Positions 25,234-34,044 of a stretch of 64,000 nucleotides of DNA are shown here, piece after piece; within the stretch, counting starts at the first letter, position 1, and the number at the start of each line of letters is the position of its first letter. The position numbers were made by a program, and so were the translations under genes. Origin of the DNA: Streptomyces durmitorensis (GTDB lineage Bacteria; Actinomycetota; Actinomycetes; Streptomycetales; Streptomycetaceae); the NCBI RefSeq assembly GCF_023498005.1, contig NZ_CP097289.1, positions 9,548,001 to 9,612,000 of the forward strand, read 5' to 3'. The notes beneath the pieces were generated by a model that ran no database searches, was not told the origin of the DNA, and saw only the letters and a program-made list of their open reading frames with translations.

Positions 25234-25733
25234 GTGTGTCCTCAGTGTGTCGACCGGCGCTGGCGGAACTCTGTCGGTGCGCACCGCGCTGAGAAGCACC
25301 TCCGCAGAACCCTCACTTGGCACCGCGAAGTCGACTTCGGCCCCGGCCCCGCACTCCTCCTCGCCGAACTCGGCTTCCTCGCTGAACAACGCGGTGACGC
25401 GTCCGAGGCCCTGTCCCTGCACTACCAGGGCCTCTCCGTCGCCCGTGACAGCGGAGACCCCCGGTCCCTGGCTCTCGCCCACGAGGGCCTCGCCGGGGCC
25501 TACGCCCTCGCGGGTCAACCCGCGCAGGCCGCCCGCTTCCTGGGCACAGCTACCGGGCCCGTGAGTCAGCCGGCGCTCCACTCCCGGAGGCCGAGCGCGG
25601 CGATGTCGAACGCATCACCGCCAAGACCCTCGCGGCGCTGGGCACAGACATGTTCGCTGCTGAGTTCTCTGCCGGCATTGATGAGGAGACCGACCTAGGA
25701 CGCCATGGCGGGGCGACGAGTAGCGAGGGCTGA
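25234..25733 (+). pseudogene. C-terminal relic of a BTAD/AfsR-type regulator
   Basis: A plus-strand frame reads like the last TPR part of a large regulator: LLLAELGFLAEQRGDASEAL, GDPRSLALAHEGLAGAYALA, then GQPAQAARFLGTA. A missing base near 25550 shifts the frame; the correct continuation is YRARESAGAPLPEAERGDV and ITAKTLAALGTDMFAAEFSAG, ending at TGA 25731-25733. The DNA-binding and ATPase parts are absent. Similar ends close many streptomycete SARP-like or NB-ARC regulators. Confidence 0.65.
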
Positions 25734-26015
25734 GGGACGGTCAGCGCGAGGGTCAGGCGAAGCTGGTTCGCTGGCCCGAAGAGGGGGGTCGGGACGCTTC
25801 CTGGGACGAAGGACCGGTGGTCGGGCGCGGGAGTTGAGCGTCCGGTCCGGTGTGGGGACGCGTCGAGGAACGCGAATGTGATCTTCGTTTGCTTGGTTCC
25901 AGTGATCCTTACCCCTCGATGGCATGCTCAATGCGGCTTATATCCATGGAATGATCATTTATGACCTACCGTCACCTCTCGATCGCAGTGACGGCTGAAC
26001 ATCCCATGGGGGGAC

Positions 26016-26975
26016 ATGATGAAGCTTTCCGTTGACAAAGCATCGGCGCTGGCCGGTATGGCGGCGGTGGCCGCCTCCGCCATGCTGGTCACCACGGTTC
26101 CGGCGTTCGCCGGCACGGGCATGCCCGCGCCCGGTGCGGACGTCGCGGCGTCCGTCGTGGAAAGCGCCACTGGCACCACCCACCTGACCACCCCGCGGAC
26201 AGGTGGGGGCAACCTGATCGCGGACGTGGCGGGAACGCGCGTGGAGATGCCTGCCACCAGCTCCGGCAAGATCGCCGTGACTGATCCTGAAGGGACTCGG
26301 GTGGCCATTGGCCTGCCGGGCTCGGCTGCCGCATCGGCAAGCGCCACGGCCAACGGCACCGTGATGTACACCCAGCCCGACGGACCCGTCGACATTGCCG
26401 CTCAGGTCAGCCGGGACGGCAGCGCGAGTGCTCTGATCACGCTGAAGAACGCGTCGGCGCCCACCGAGTACCGCTTCCCGCTGGACCTGCCCAGTGGCGC
26501 CCACGCCGCGCTCCTGGAAGAGGGAGGCGTAGTGGTGGGCGACAGCGCCGGCGAGGTGGTCGGTCTCTTCGAAACCCCCTGGGCCAAGGACGCCAACGGC
26601 AAGCCGGTGCCCACCACTTACCGGCTTGAGGGGGACAAGGGGGACACCCTCATCCAGACCATCCAGACGGACAAGTCCACCGCCTGCCCCGTCGTCGCCG
26701 ACCCCAAGTGGTGGGACAAGACCAAGGAGATCGCAGGCGGGATGGTCAGCGACACCTGGAATTCCATGAAGTGCGGTGCCGCCCTCGCCGCGGCATTCGC
26801 CCCGGGAAAGGCCGCCTTCAAGGTGATCAAGAACGCCGGTGGCGTCAAGAAGGTACTTGCCACCCTCGCCAGCGTGGACACCAAGAAGGGCGCCATGGCC
26901 GCACTCGGATCCGGCGGATCTACGCTGTTCGGCATCAAATCCATCAAGAAGGCCTGCTATGACGGCCTGAAGTAG
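26016..26975 (+). CDS. Secreted protein with conserved exported domain and variable cationic C-terminus
   Basis: The 319-residue protein has a signal peptide cut near AFA (residue 32) and a beta-rich acidic domain (about 35-220). The motif CPVVADPKWW near residue 222 is followed by a distinct 95-residue C-terminal domain, rich in lysine, glycine and alanine, with two cysteines (MKCGAALAAAF and KKACYDGL). In streptomycetes many exported proteins share the (Y/C)PVVADP boundary but differ after it; that pattern comes from my knowledge of the group, not from a search. Start is ATG 26016 or 26019 after GGGGGG. The next gene encodes a three-helix membrane protein. Confidence 0.75.
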   Translation: MMKLSVDKASALAGMAAVAASAMLVTTVPAFAGTGMPAPGADVAASVVESATGTTHLTTPRTGGGNLIADVAGTRVEMPATSSGKIAVTDPEGTRVAIGLPGSAAASASATANGTVMYTQPDGPVDIAAQVSRDGSASALITLKNASAPTEYRFPLDLPSGAHAALLEEGGVVVGDSAGEVVGLFETPWAKDANGKPVPTTYRLEGDKGDTLIQTIQTDKSTACPVVADPKWWDKTKEIAGGMVSDTWNSMKCGAALAAAFAPGKAAFKVIKNAGGVKKVLATLASVDTKKGAMAALGSGGSTLFGIKSIKKACYDGLK

Positions 26976-27016
26976 ACGTCATCTCTTCCCCTGTTTTCTT
27001 CCCCTGAGGGATTGCT

Positions 27017-27289
27017 GTGAACACCCAGAACACTGACGCCGCGGGCCGACGGACCGTCCCCTGGCGCGGGGCGGCGATGCTCGCCTTCGGCTACGCCGTC
27101 TTCTACATGCCTCTGGCCTACTTTATCGACCACCCGATCAGCCTGCACTGGTTGATATGGCCTGTTGTGGCAGTGGCCGGCCTGACATTCGCTGCCGACT
27201 GGAAGGGCATCGGCGACCGCCCCTGGTTCGTCAGGACGATGTTCCTGCTCATCGTCGTGGTCGCGATCATCGGCGCCGTCCTGTCCTGA
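27017..27289 (+). CDS. Small three-helix membrane protein
   Basis: A 90-residue protein with hydrophobic segments near residues 18-36, 43-59 and 71-89 (MLAFGYAVFYMPLAYF, LIWPVVAVAGLTFA, MFLLIVVVAIIGAVL). It starts with GTG, with GAGG upstream. It is 41 bp after the secreted protein and ends before a hairpin terminator, so the two form a bicistronic unit. Size and topology are those of a membrane partner, such as an immunity or export helper, but this is only inferred. Confidence 0.7.
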   Translation: MNTQNTDAAGRRTVPWRGAAMLAFGYAVFYMPLAYFIDHPISLHWLIWPVVAVAGLTFAADWKGIGDRPWFVRTMFLLIVVVAIIGAVLS

Positions 27290-27330
27290 CATCAGAAGTT
27301 TCCTGCGGCTCGACTGCCGAGCAAGATGAA

Positions 27331-27359
27331 GCCCGGAGGTAATTCGACTGTCTCCGGGC
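27331..27359 (+). terminator. Hairpin terminator
   Basis: GCCCGGAG (27331-27338) pairs with CTCCGGGC (27352-27359) across a 13-nt loop, 40 bp after the membrane gene. It lies between convergent genes. Confidence 0.65.
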
Positions 27360-27451
27360 CTCACCCTGTGCGAAGCCGACACTCAGCGCTCGCGGGCCAG
27401 TTCGCTGAGTGAGGGCACTGTCAGTGAGGGCGCAGCTTCCGTAGGGCGCGG

Positions 27452-28921
27452 TCAGTGGCTGTTCAGCGGCTTGCCGTAATTCTGAGCCGTGGAGAGGTAC
27501 GGGAGGCCGAGCGTGCGAGGCGAGAAGGCCGCCGAGTCGCGGGCCGAGCCGCGGGGGAGGACCCAAACGGCGCCCAGGGAGGCGTTCTCGCCAGGGGAGC
27601 CGACCGTGACATCCGGTACGCCGTCGGCGTTGTAGTCGCCCGTGGCGGCCGCCGCGCCGAAGGTGTCGCCCGTCTCGGCGACGCCCGGGACGCCGGACGT
27701 GTCCTGGTTCCAGGCGACGGACCTGGCTGCGCCGCCTGCGTCGAGCAGGCCCTGCGCGCCTCCGTGGAGCAACCAGGCGGCGCCCGCCCCCGCCTTGCTC
27801 GAGATGGCCTCACCGGGAGCGCCCGCGATCAGGTCGTCGCGGCCGTCGCGGTTGACGTCGGCGACGGCGAGGGCGGCGCCGAAGCGGTCGCCGTCTTCGG
27901 CCACCCCGGGGACGCCCGCCGTGTCCTGGTTGAGGGTCTGGGCGCGGCTGCCGAACGAGCCGGCCTCGGGACTTCCGTAGTGGAGGTGGATGCCTCCCCC
28001 CTTGGCGAGCTTTTCGGGGCCGCACGGGTCGTCGATGTTCTCGTCGGCGATCTCACGGCATTCGCCGAGCGCCAGGTCGTCGTGACCGTCACCGTCGAAG
28101 TCGCCGGCGGCCAGCGCGGTCACGCCGGCGCTGTCCGTGTTCCAGAAGTTGGCCATCTCGGCCCGGTCGGCGTCCCACTTCCACAGGCGCACGTGGGACT
28201 GCGTGTTGGGGTCGCCCGCGGTCCAGTACGCCACGGCCAGGTCGTCGCGGCCGTCGCTGTCGAAGTCGCCGGTGGTCAGGATGGGGGCGCGGCCTCCCAT
28301 GGGGGCGGTGACGACGGTGGTGATCATGCTGTCTTCACCCTGGATGACACGAGCGACGACCTTGTCCGTGCCGCCGATCACGATCACCTTGTTGTCGCCG
28401 CCGGTCAGGTCGGCTGCCGCGACCGATTTGCCGTACGCAGCTGCCGGCGCAGGCCCGGTCAGGACCGTCGACGCCGGCCCCGGCCCGTCCTTCGAGCCGC
28501 CCACAGCGATGACCATGCCCGCGTCCGCACCGCGGTCGGTGACGTCCTCGCCGGGGACACCGACGAGCAGTTCCGCGATGTCGTCGCCGTTGAGGTCCGT
28601 CAGGGTCACGGACGCGCCGAAGCGGTCGCCCGCCTCCGGGGCGCCGGGAACCTCGGGAGTGGCCTGGGTGACACGGATGCTTCCGTGGGCGCCGACGCCC
28701 TTCGGACCGCCCCAGACGACGTTCACGTACCCGGCCTTGGCCTGGCCGTCGACGGTCCCGTCCGGTACGCCGACGGCGAGGTCCGCGTAGCCGTCGCCGT
28801 TGAAGTCGCTCGTGGTGGCCGTGGGTGCGGCGGCGGTGGCACCGGACGGGAGCACGAGCCCGGCGGTGACCGCAGCGGCGGTTGCGATGGCGTATGTCAG
28901 GATGCGGCGGCTGTGTGGCAT
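27452..28921 (-). CDS. Secreted FG-GAP/integrin-alpha-like repeat protein
   Basis: The 489-residue protein begins with a signal peptide (MPHSRRILTYAIATAAAVTA, cut near ATAA) and holds about seven beta-propeller blades. Each has a calcium-type DxNxDGxxD loop: DFNGDGYADLAVG, DLNGDDIAELLVG, DFDSDGRDDLAVAY, DFDGDGHDDLALG, DVNRDGRDDLIAG and DYNADGVPDVTVG. Such proteins bind calcium and often carbohydrate or protein outside the cell; an enzyme activity is not evident. The ATG at 28921 was chosen because GAGAG precedes it and the upstream 34 residues of the open frame lack signal character. Single-gene unit. Confidence 0.87.
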   Translation of the reverse strand: MPHSRRILTYAIATAAAVTAGLVLPSGATAAAPTATTSDFNGDGYADLAVGVPDGTVDGQAKAGYVNVVWGGPKGVGAHGSIRVTQATPEVPGAPEAGDRFGASVTLTDLNGDDIAELLVGVPGEDVTDRGADAGMVIAVGGSKDGPGPASTVLTGPAPAAAYGKSVAAADLTGGDNKVIVIGGTDKVVARVIQGEDSMITTVVTAPMGGRAPILTTGDFDSDGRDDLAVAYWTAGDPNTQSHVRLWKWDADRAEMANFWNTDSAGVTALAAGDFDGDGHDDLALGECREIADENIDDPCGPEKLAKGGGIHLHYGSPEAGSFGSRAQTLNQDTAGVPGVAEDGDRFGAALAVADVNRDGRDDLIAGAPGEAISSKAGAGAAWLLHGGAQGLLDAGGAARSVAWNQDTSGVPGVAETGDTFGAAAATGDYNADGVPDVTVGSPGENASLGAVWVLPRGSARDSAAFSPRTLGLPYLSTAQNYGKPLNSH

Positions 28922-29303
28922 GGCGGCTCTCACTCGGTCGACGGGGCGCGGGTCTGCCTGGTGTGACCGCCGAAGGGCGGAGCTGGTTGTATGGACTTCA
29001 CCGCTGGTTGGTGCCGGGTTCAAGATGGGCGAGCGAGACCTCCGGTGTTACGGGCGCCTCCGCAGAAGCACGGGGGATGTTCCGCCACTTGCGGGACATC
29101 TGATGCGTCAGCTGGGCGTGGCCCGCGAACGCAGTCTGTCGGCAACGGTGAGCAGTCTTCCGGCGAGGGCGCGCAGGGTGAGGGCGCGGAAGCCCGGTGA
29201 CGCGCTCGTGCAAGCCACGACGGAGGGTGCGATGCGGGGCGCAACCCCCGCAACGCTCAGCTTCTGGCAGACCGGCTGAAGACCGATCGCAAACTCCGCC
29301 CGG
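28922..29303. other. Intergenic stretch without a gene
   Basis: It holds the FG-GAP promoter region and the 3' end of the 2H gene region. I see no real gene and no strong repeat. Confidence 0.4.
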
Positions 29304-29828
29304 TCAAGTGGTGAGTGGGAACTCCGCGAGAACCTGCCAACCGTCGGGCGTGAGAGCGACCACGTGCACAGCGGACACCTCAGTGCGGATGGGCAGACGG
29401 CCGGTGACTCGGCGCGCGATGTCGGCTGCCGTGCGGGCAGTTGCGTCCAGCGATACGGTGACGTGCACCTGCGGGTCCTGTCCGAACCGGCCGCCGTAGG
29501 GGACCTGTTCGGGGAACGCGGTGCGAACGGCGGTGGCCAGGGAGCGCAGTTCGGGCACCGGGATGCCGATGAACGCGCCGGCCTGCTCGACCTCGGCCAG
29601 CCGCAGGGGAATCCGGCCGGCTTCCGGCGCGGCCCGCACCAGTACGGCCCGCAACCGCTCCAGCTCCCTCGCGTCGACCTCCTCGGCGGGCAGCCACGGG
29701 TAGAGCAGCGTCGCATGTGCGGGCACACCCGGCCGAACCACCCGCGTGTCCACCTGGGAGGCCAGCTCCAGCAGCGGTTCGGCGTCCGGCAGCAGTGCCA
29801 GGACAGCCGTCGTTCCCGGCGCAGGCAT
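29304..29828 (-). CDS. 2H phosphoesterase (2'-5' RNA ligase-like)
   Basis: The 174-residue protein has the two H-x-T/S motifs of the 2H family: HATLLYPW near residue 42 and HVTVSL near 124. The fold pattern of LigT-like proteins is present (PELRSLATAVRTAFPEQVPY, LTPDGWQVLAEFPL). The family hydrolyses or makes 2'-5' or cyclic phosphodiesters on RNA or small nucleotides. Two starts are possible: GTG at 29840 and ATG at 29828; the latter has GAGGG five bases before it. It is a single-gene unit and no tRNA- or nucleotide-related partner is near. Confidence 0.83.
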   Translation of the reverse strand: MPAPGTTAVLALLPDAEPLLELASQVDTRVVRPGVPAHATLLYPWLPAEEVDARELERLRAVLVRAAPEAGRIPLRLAEVEQAGAFIGIPVPELRSLATAVRTAFPEQVPYGGRFGQDPQVHVTVSLDATARTAADIARRVTGRLPIRTEVSAVHVVALTPDGWQVLAEFPLTT

Positions 29829-30183
29829 CGTCGCCCTCACCCCGTCTCTCGCATCGAGTTGCGCCGCACCAGCCTGAGACGGAGAGCCCCGCGTCCCTTC
29901 AGGCGTGACGACGTTCGTGACCGGGCGCTTCGCGTGCTCGAAGCGATCTTCGGCACCGGTCGCTGAGGAGAAGTGTCACCGACAGCGCGCATCTGTGTCA
30001 CCAGCGCATGCCCATCGCTCCCACCCCAGCCGTTGCGAGTGAACCGACCGTCCGAGGCCTTCGCCCCGTCGTCGGGACGGTGCGGGCCCACCACGGCGGC
30101 CTGGCGGCGCAACGTCGGCTGCACGGCCACCGGTCGGTAGCGTGCCCATTGCGCACGCTGGTCGGCTGAGCGATGGCCCTTCC
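29829..30183. other. Intergenic stretch without a gene
   Basis: About 350 bp between the 2H gene and the P450 end. One minus-strand frame crosses it but is arginine/serine-rich and without a ribosome site. I see no relics that I can name. Confidence 0.4.
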
Positions 30184-31551
30184 TTATGGCTCCGGACACG
30201 GCTGGCCCGGGGTGCGTGGGTGGAGTGTCATGTGGATGTCGTCCTCCGCCCAGAGGACGAACCGTTCGATGGGCGTCACCTCGTGACCTGGCACGGGCCT
30301 GAAGCGGAAGCGTTTGAGCAGTACGGCCAGGACGAGTTCTGCCTCGACCATGGCCAGGGCCGCACCCTCGCAGCTACGGGGGCCGAGCCCGAAGGGGATG
30401 TAGGCCAGCCTCGGCCGCTTGGCCACCTCGTCCGGGGTGAACCTCTCGGGCGTGAACTTCTCGGGTTCGGGCCAGTAGTCGGGGTTCATGTGGACGGCCC
30501 AGAAGGGATAGAAGACCGTGGCCCCCGCCGGGACGTGATAGTCGCCCAGGACGAGTTCCTCGGTCGTCTCCCGCGCGCCGTACGGGCCGGGCGGGTAGAG
30601 CCGCATTGACTCCTTGAGCGTCATGTCGAGAAGGGTGAGTTCGCGCAGGTCGGCGTAGTCGGGCGCCGGGCGATCGCCGAGCACGCGGTCCAGCTCGTCC
30701 GCGACCCGATCGGCGATCTCCGGGTGGCGGCCCAGCAGATGCAGCGTCCAGGAGACGGCGACCCCGGTGGTGTGGTGCGCTGCCAGCATCGTCACCATGA
30801 CGGTGTCGCGGATGCGCACGGGGCTCTCACCGGCCTCGACGAGCGCCCCGATCAGATCGCTCTTGTCCGCACGGCCGCCCGAACCGTGCGCGGCGATCAC
30901 CTCGTCGACCGTCGCACGCAGATAGGTGAGGGCCTCGTCGGCCTGCCTGGCCCGCTCCTCTTGGGTGCCGGGGACGGGCACATGGTAGAGGCGTCCGAGA
31001 TATTCGGTCAGCACGTCTTCGAACGCGGCGATGACGCGGTCAGGGTCCGGGGCGGCGCCGCCCAGCGAGAACTGGCAGATCATACGGAGCGCCAGCGCGG
31101 TGAGGTCCTTCTGCAACGCGACCGGCTTGCCGGGCCTCTTGCGCTCTGAGGTCTCCCGCACTGCCTGCTGGGCCCATTGGTCGGCGAGAGCCGTGGCCAT
31201 TGCCGTGAACTGCGCGAAGTGCCGCTCGTGGGAAGGGCGTCCGGCCAGCACCGACAGCAGCACGCGCCGCCACGGGGCGTGCTGCTCGGCGTCGAGCACC
31301 TGCAGGTTGTCCGCCTCGCACAGCGGGGCCAGAAACTCGAAGAGCTGCTCCGGGCGCTTGTTGATATGAGCCGTGGCCTCCAGCAGTACGGGGTCGGCCA
31401 CTGATACGGCTGTTTCGGCGCCCGGCAGTTGGAACCGTACGACGGGCCCGTACTCGGCGTGCAGGCGTAACTGGTAGTTGTGCAGTCCCCCTGCTGCCGA
31501 GACGGCGCCGACCCCGCCGTCCGCGCGGGGCTCAGGACCGGGAATACGCAT
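30184..31551 (-). CDS. Cytochrome P450
   Basis: The 455-residue protein has the heme-binding FGLGPRSCEG with the cysteine ligand near residue 394, the K-helix ExxR as LKESMR, and PERFTPDEV before it. The I-helix reads LAAHHTTGVAVSW: the acid that usually precedes the conserved threonine is a histidine here. It resembles the CYP families with AGHETT-type I-helices (longer, fatty-acid/terpene-like) rather than typical streptomycete class I P450s. The ATG at 31551 has GAGGAGG seven bases upstream. No ferredoxin or reductase gene is adjacent, so electrons must come from elsewhere. The substrate is unknown. Confidence 0.88.
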   Translation of the reverse strand: MRIPGPEPRADGGVGAVSAAGGLHNYQLRLHAEYGPVVRFQLPGAETAVSVADPVLLEATAHINKRPEQLFEFLAPLCEADNLQVLDAEQHAPWRRVLLSVLAGRPSHERHFAQFTAMATALADQWAQQAVRETSERKRPGKPVALQKDLTALALRMICQFSLGGAAPDPDRVIAAFEDVLTEYLGRLYHVPVPGTQEERARQADEALTYLRATVDEVIAAHGSGGRADKSDLIGALVEAGESPVRIRDTVMVTMLAAHHTTGVAVSWTLHLLGRHPEIADRVADELDRVLGDRPAPDYADLRELTLLDMTLKESMRLYPPGPYGARETTEELVLGDYHVPAGATVFYPFWAVHMNPDYWPEPEKFTPERFTPDEVAKRPRLAYIPFGLGPRSCEGAALAMVEAELVLAVLLKRFRFRPVPGHEVTPIERFVLWAEDDIHMTLHPRTPGQPCPEP

Positions 31552-31679
31552 GGCCGTACCTCCTCGGTGACGGATGCTCACGGACGAAGCCTAGATGCGT
31601 AAGGCCGGTGTCTGAACTGGTGGCTGTTGGAGCGGGTGGCTCTTTGGTGTGCTTCGGGTCCTGGGCGTTGAGCCCGCCG

Positions 31680-31712
31680 CAGCCAGCAGCCAGCAGCCAG
31701 CAGCCAGCAGCC
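31680..31712. repeat. 7-bp tandem repeat (CAGCCAG, almost five copies)
   Basis: Four perfect CAGCCAG units and a fifth partial one. The 7-bp period would change frame if translated, so it is most likely non-coding. Confidence 0.9.
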
Positions 31713-31823
31713 GTAGTCGGGAGACCTGCGGTGGCTGCCGCGCCAGTGCCGCCAGATGGCCTTGTTCTGTCGGGCCAAGGAGTGGTGGGGGATGGTCACA
31801 TCGAGTGGCCTCACCGTAGAAGT

Positions 31824-31853
31824 CTCAACCTCAACCTCAGCTTCAGCTTCAGC
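31824..31853. repeat. Hexanucleotide repeat (CTCAAC/CTCAGC/TTCAGC)
   Basis: Five hexamers in sequence, CTCAAC twice, CTCAGC once, then TTCAGC twice. No gene uses it. Confidence 0.8.
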
Positions 31854-32193
31854 ACAGCGGCACGGCAGGCAAACTGCCCGGGCCGGCAGGTCACGCCGGG
31901 ACGGGGACAACCCACAGGACGGGTCCGCCCGCCCCTGTGGCCAAGTACACTCACTCCATCCCCAGCCGAGCCGGCCCGGCCGCTGGCGCTCTCCGAAGAC
32001 CCGGCCTGATGTCGGGAGGCGGAAACTTGGTGTGCGGGGCCGAGGGAACCGGGTAACGTCATGGGCATGTTCTTCCAGACGCTGATTTACGAGTGAGAGC
32101 GTGATGGGCCCCTGCTGACGTCCTTCGACGTCGCCGCGCCCGTCACCCCGCCGATGAATCCGTAGAGCACTTCACATCATTTCGGGAGAACCC

Positions 32194-32403
32194 GTGAGCA
32201 AGAACATCAACAACCCCGTGGGCATGGGCGGCGGCAAGCGCAAGAAGCTGTCCCGCACCGAACGGCAGAACAACGGCCCGCACCGCAACCTCGACCGCCA
32301 GGGTGCCGCCGAGCAGAAGGCGGAGCTGGTGCGCAAGATGCGCGAGAAGACAGGCGCAGCCGAGGCCGCCGGACAGACGGGCGACGACAGCGCACAGAGC
32401 TGA
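32194..32403 (+). CDS. DUF6243-family small basic protein
   Basis: A 69-residue, highly charged protein matching the DUF6243 family of actinomycetes: NNPVGMGGGKRKKLSRTERQ then GAAEQKAELVRKMREKTG. It begins with GTG preceded by GGGAGAA. Members are widespread and short, with no known function; the helical lysine/arginine/glutamate content suggests nucleic acid or ribosome contact, which is only inferred. It is followed by a strong 17-bp terminator hairpin and stands alone. Confidence 0.8.
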   Translation: MSKNINNPVGMGGGKRKKLSRTERQNNGPHRNLDRQGAAEQKAELVRKMREKTGAAEAAGQTGDDSAQS

Positions 32404-32435
32404 CGCGGCGCCGCCGCCGGGCGGCACCGCACGGG

Positions 32436-32474
32436 GCAGGGGCCCGGACCGCGACACGCGGTCCGGGCCCCTGC
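32436..32474 (+). terminator. Strong hairpin terminator
   Basis: GCAGGGGCCCGGACCGC (32436-32452) pairs perfectly with GCGGTCCGGGCCCCTGC (32458-32474) around a very small loop. It follows the DUF6243 stop by 33 bp. Confidence 0.85.
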
Positions 32475-32541
32475 TGCCGTACCGGGGTCTGCTGCCGTTC
32501 CCCCGGGGACATTCCGTACTGCGCAGCGCAGGTAGCAGTCG

Positions 32542-33147
32542 TCAGGCCTTGATCTGAACCCGAATATTTCCCTCCCTCACGGGGTTCCCCGGTTTAGGCT
32601 CCTGACTTTCGATCTCCGCGGTGTCCGCGGCTTCTTTAGGGAAATCGAGTCGCAAATTCATGCCGTCAAGAACTTTCCGCGCTTGCGCAATGGTGATGCC
32701 CGTGACGTCGGGCGCTGATGGGTAGTCCTTGATGGCCTGGATGATGTCTTGCCGTGCCGAGTCGGAACTCTTCGAGGAGAAGTAGAAGGCCGTGATCGCC
32801 GCTGTTATGGTGATGAGCGCCGTCTTCAATTCGTTGTCGCCGACTGCTCCCGTGTACAGGGAGAGAACCGTCAGGATGACCAGGGCGCTGATTGAGATCA
32901 GTGCCATGGCGGCACGGACTATCCCCCCGTCGATCGACCTTCTGACAGTTGGATTGTCTCTGCGGGCAACCATCTGGTACCACTTCGCGATGAGCACGGC
33001 GACTACCGCGAAAACAAGCAGGAAGATGAGAACCCAGATAACACCGCCAGTGCCGTTGTCGTTAAGGTTCTTGGGCGTTCCAGGATCTGAAGGACTGGGG
33101 GTAGGGTCGACGGCGAGAGCCGCGAAAACAAGCTCGGGGAACGTCAT
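32542..33147 (-). CDS. Membrane protein with PASTA-like C-terminal domain
   Basis: The 201-residue protein has helices near residues 33-53 (GGVIWVLIFLLVFAVVAVLI) and 75-95, and a third near 105-125. A C-terminal segment (about 145-201) matches a PASTA domain: DVTGITIAQARKVLDGMNLR, then EIESQEPKPGNPVREGNIRV. PASTA domains bind cell-wall fragments or beta-lactams when outside the cell. The kinase usually joined to them is absent. The ATG at 33147 has AAGGGAG before it. Third-position GC is lower than in the neighbours, which hints at transfer. It stands alone. Confidence 0.7.
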   Translation of the reverse strand: MTFPELVFAALAVDPTPSPSDPGTPKNLNDNGTGGVIWVLIFLLVFAVVAVLIAKWYQMVARRDNPTVRRSIDGGIVRAAMALISISALVILTVLSLYTGAVGDNELKTALITITAAITAFYFSSKSSDSARQDIIQAIKDYPSAPDVTGITIAQARKVLDGMNLRLDFPKEAADTAEIESQEPKPGNPVREGNIRVQIKA

Positions 33148-33283
33148 TATGGCTCCCTTGAAAGAAGCTGACGTTGAAGCGCCCCGAGGGCTCAAAGTGG
33201 CCTAACTGAAAACGTAACCCTGTAGCGGGCAGGATGCAATTCGTCGGTTATGGGCCAGGCGCCCGTGGGCAACAGCTCGCACC

Positions 33284-33689
33284 TCGCAGAGCGGATTAGC
33301 CGCCGACAACCTGGCAACCGCCTGGAAGCGTGCCTTCGGGCGGGATCCCGATCCCTCCGAGTCGTACAGCGAAGCGATCAAGGGCGTGGAGTCGGCATCC
33401 CAGTCCCTCATCGAACCGAAACGACGCCAAGGCGACGCTCGGAACGATGCTGGGCGTGATTCGGATTTCGCCGCGGCGGTTCTCCATGGCGATCCCAGCA
33501 GGTGGGGGTTGGGACGACATCGCACTGGTGGTCGACATGATGCGGCGCCTGTGGCAGGGCCAGACCGCCCGGCACGGATCCCAGAGCCCGACGAGGCTTG
33601 AGAATCAGCGCGGGGCCGAGATGGCGGTGCACCTGGCTGCCACCCACGTGCGGTGGTTCACCACCGGTCTGGTCCAGCGAACACCGTAA
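33284..33689 (+). pseudogene. Relic of a conserved hypothetical gene (C-terminal part)
   Basis: One frame reads ADNLATAWKRAFGRDPDPSE and YSEAIKGVESASQSLIEPK, then shifts by one base near 33418; the next frame gives NDAKATLGTMLGVIRISP, MAIPAGGGWDDIALVVDMMR, LWQGQTARHGSQSPT and AAEMAVHLAATHVRWF-type ends, stopping at 33689. This C-terminal block is common in actinomycete hypothetical proteins with a variable first half. No start codon or ribosome site exists. So it is a truncated, frameshifted copy. Confidence 0.6.
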
Positions 33690-34044
33690 GCAGGGCACCC
33701 AGCAGCGGTGCCACGGCCTCGCGCCGCTGCCGCCGTCGTAGCCCGCGCAGACTGGCTCTGCCCGGCCGCACCATGATGGAAAGACAGACGTGATGGCCGA
33801 TCTGACGGCCAGTCTCTCCCCGGAGTAGACCGTGCTCCTGGCGAGGAGGCCCTCGCCCTCTGAGGCCCCTGCCGCCCTACAACGTCCGCTTCGCCTGCGC
33901 GACCACCGTCGCCTACATGCACGCCTCCGGACAGGGCCTCGACGCCCCCTTCGGGGAATTCGTTGACCTCACCCAGCAGTTGATGACCGCCAAGACGTAC
34001 GTCTTCACCGCGGCCGACCAGATCCGGATGAACAGGCCACGTAA
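33690..34044. other. Relic-rich intergenic stretch
   Basis: Between about 33850 and 34044 one plus frame has protein-like sequence (FACATTVAYMHASGQGLD, then LTQQLMTAKTYVFTAADQIR) that ends where the insertion-sequence fragment begins. No family is recognised. The rest shows no gene. I read it as a gene cut by insertion. Confidence 0.35.

Larger units (their letters stand above)
31552..32193. other. Intergenic stretch with low-complexity repeats
   Basis: About 640 bp separates the P450 and the DUF6243 gene. It contains a 7-bp tandem array at 31680-31712 and a hexamer-like array at 31824-31853. Frames near 31608-32009 and 31756-32085 exist but lack ribosome sites and have poor codon use. A short piece near 31740-31800 has some protein-like character, perhaps a transposase trace, but it is too small to name. 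Confidence 0.4.

Noticed and set aside
27455..28966. Plus-strand frame of about 500 codons opposite the FG-GAP protein
   Set aside because: Its regular pattern mirrors the propeller blades on the minus strand.
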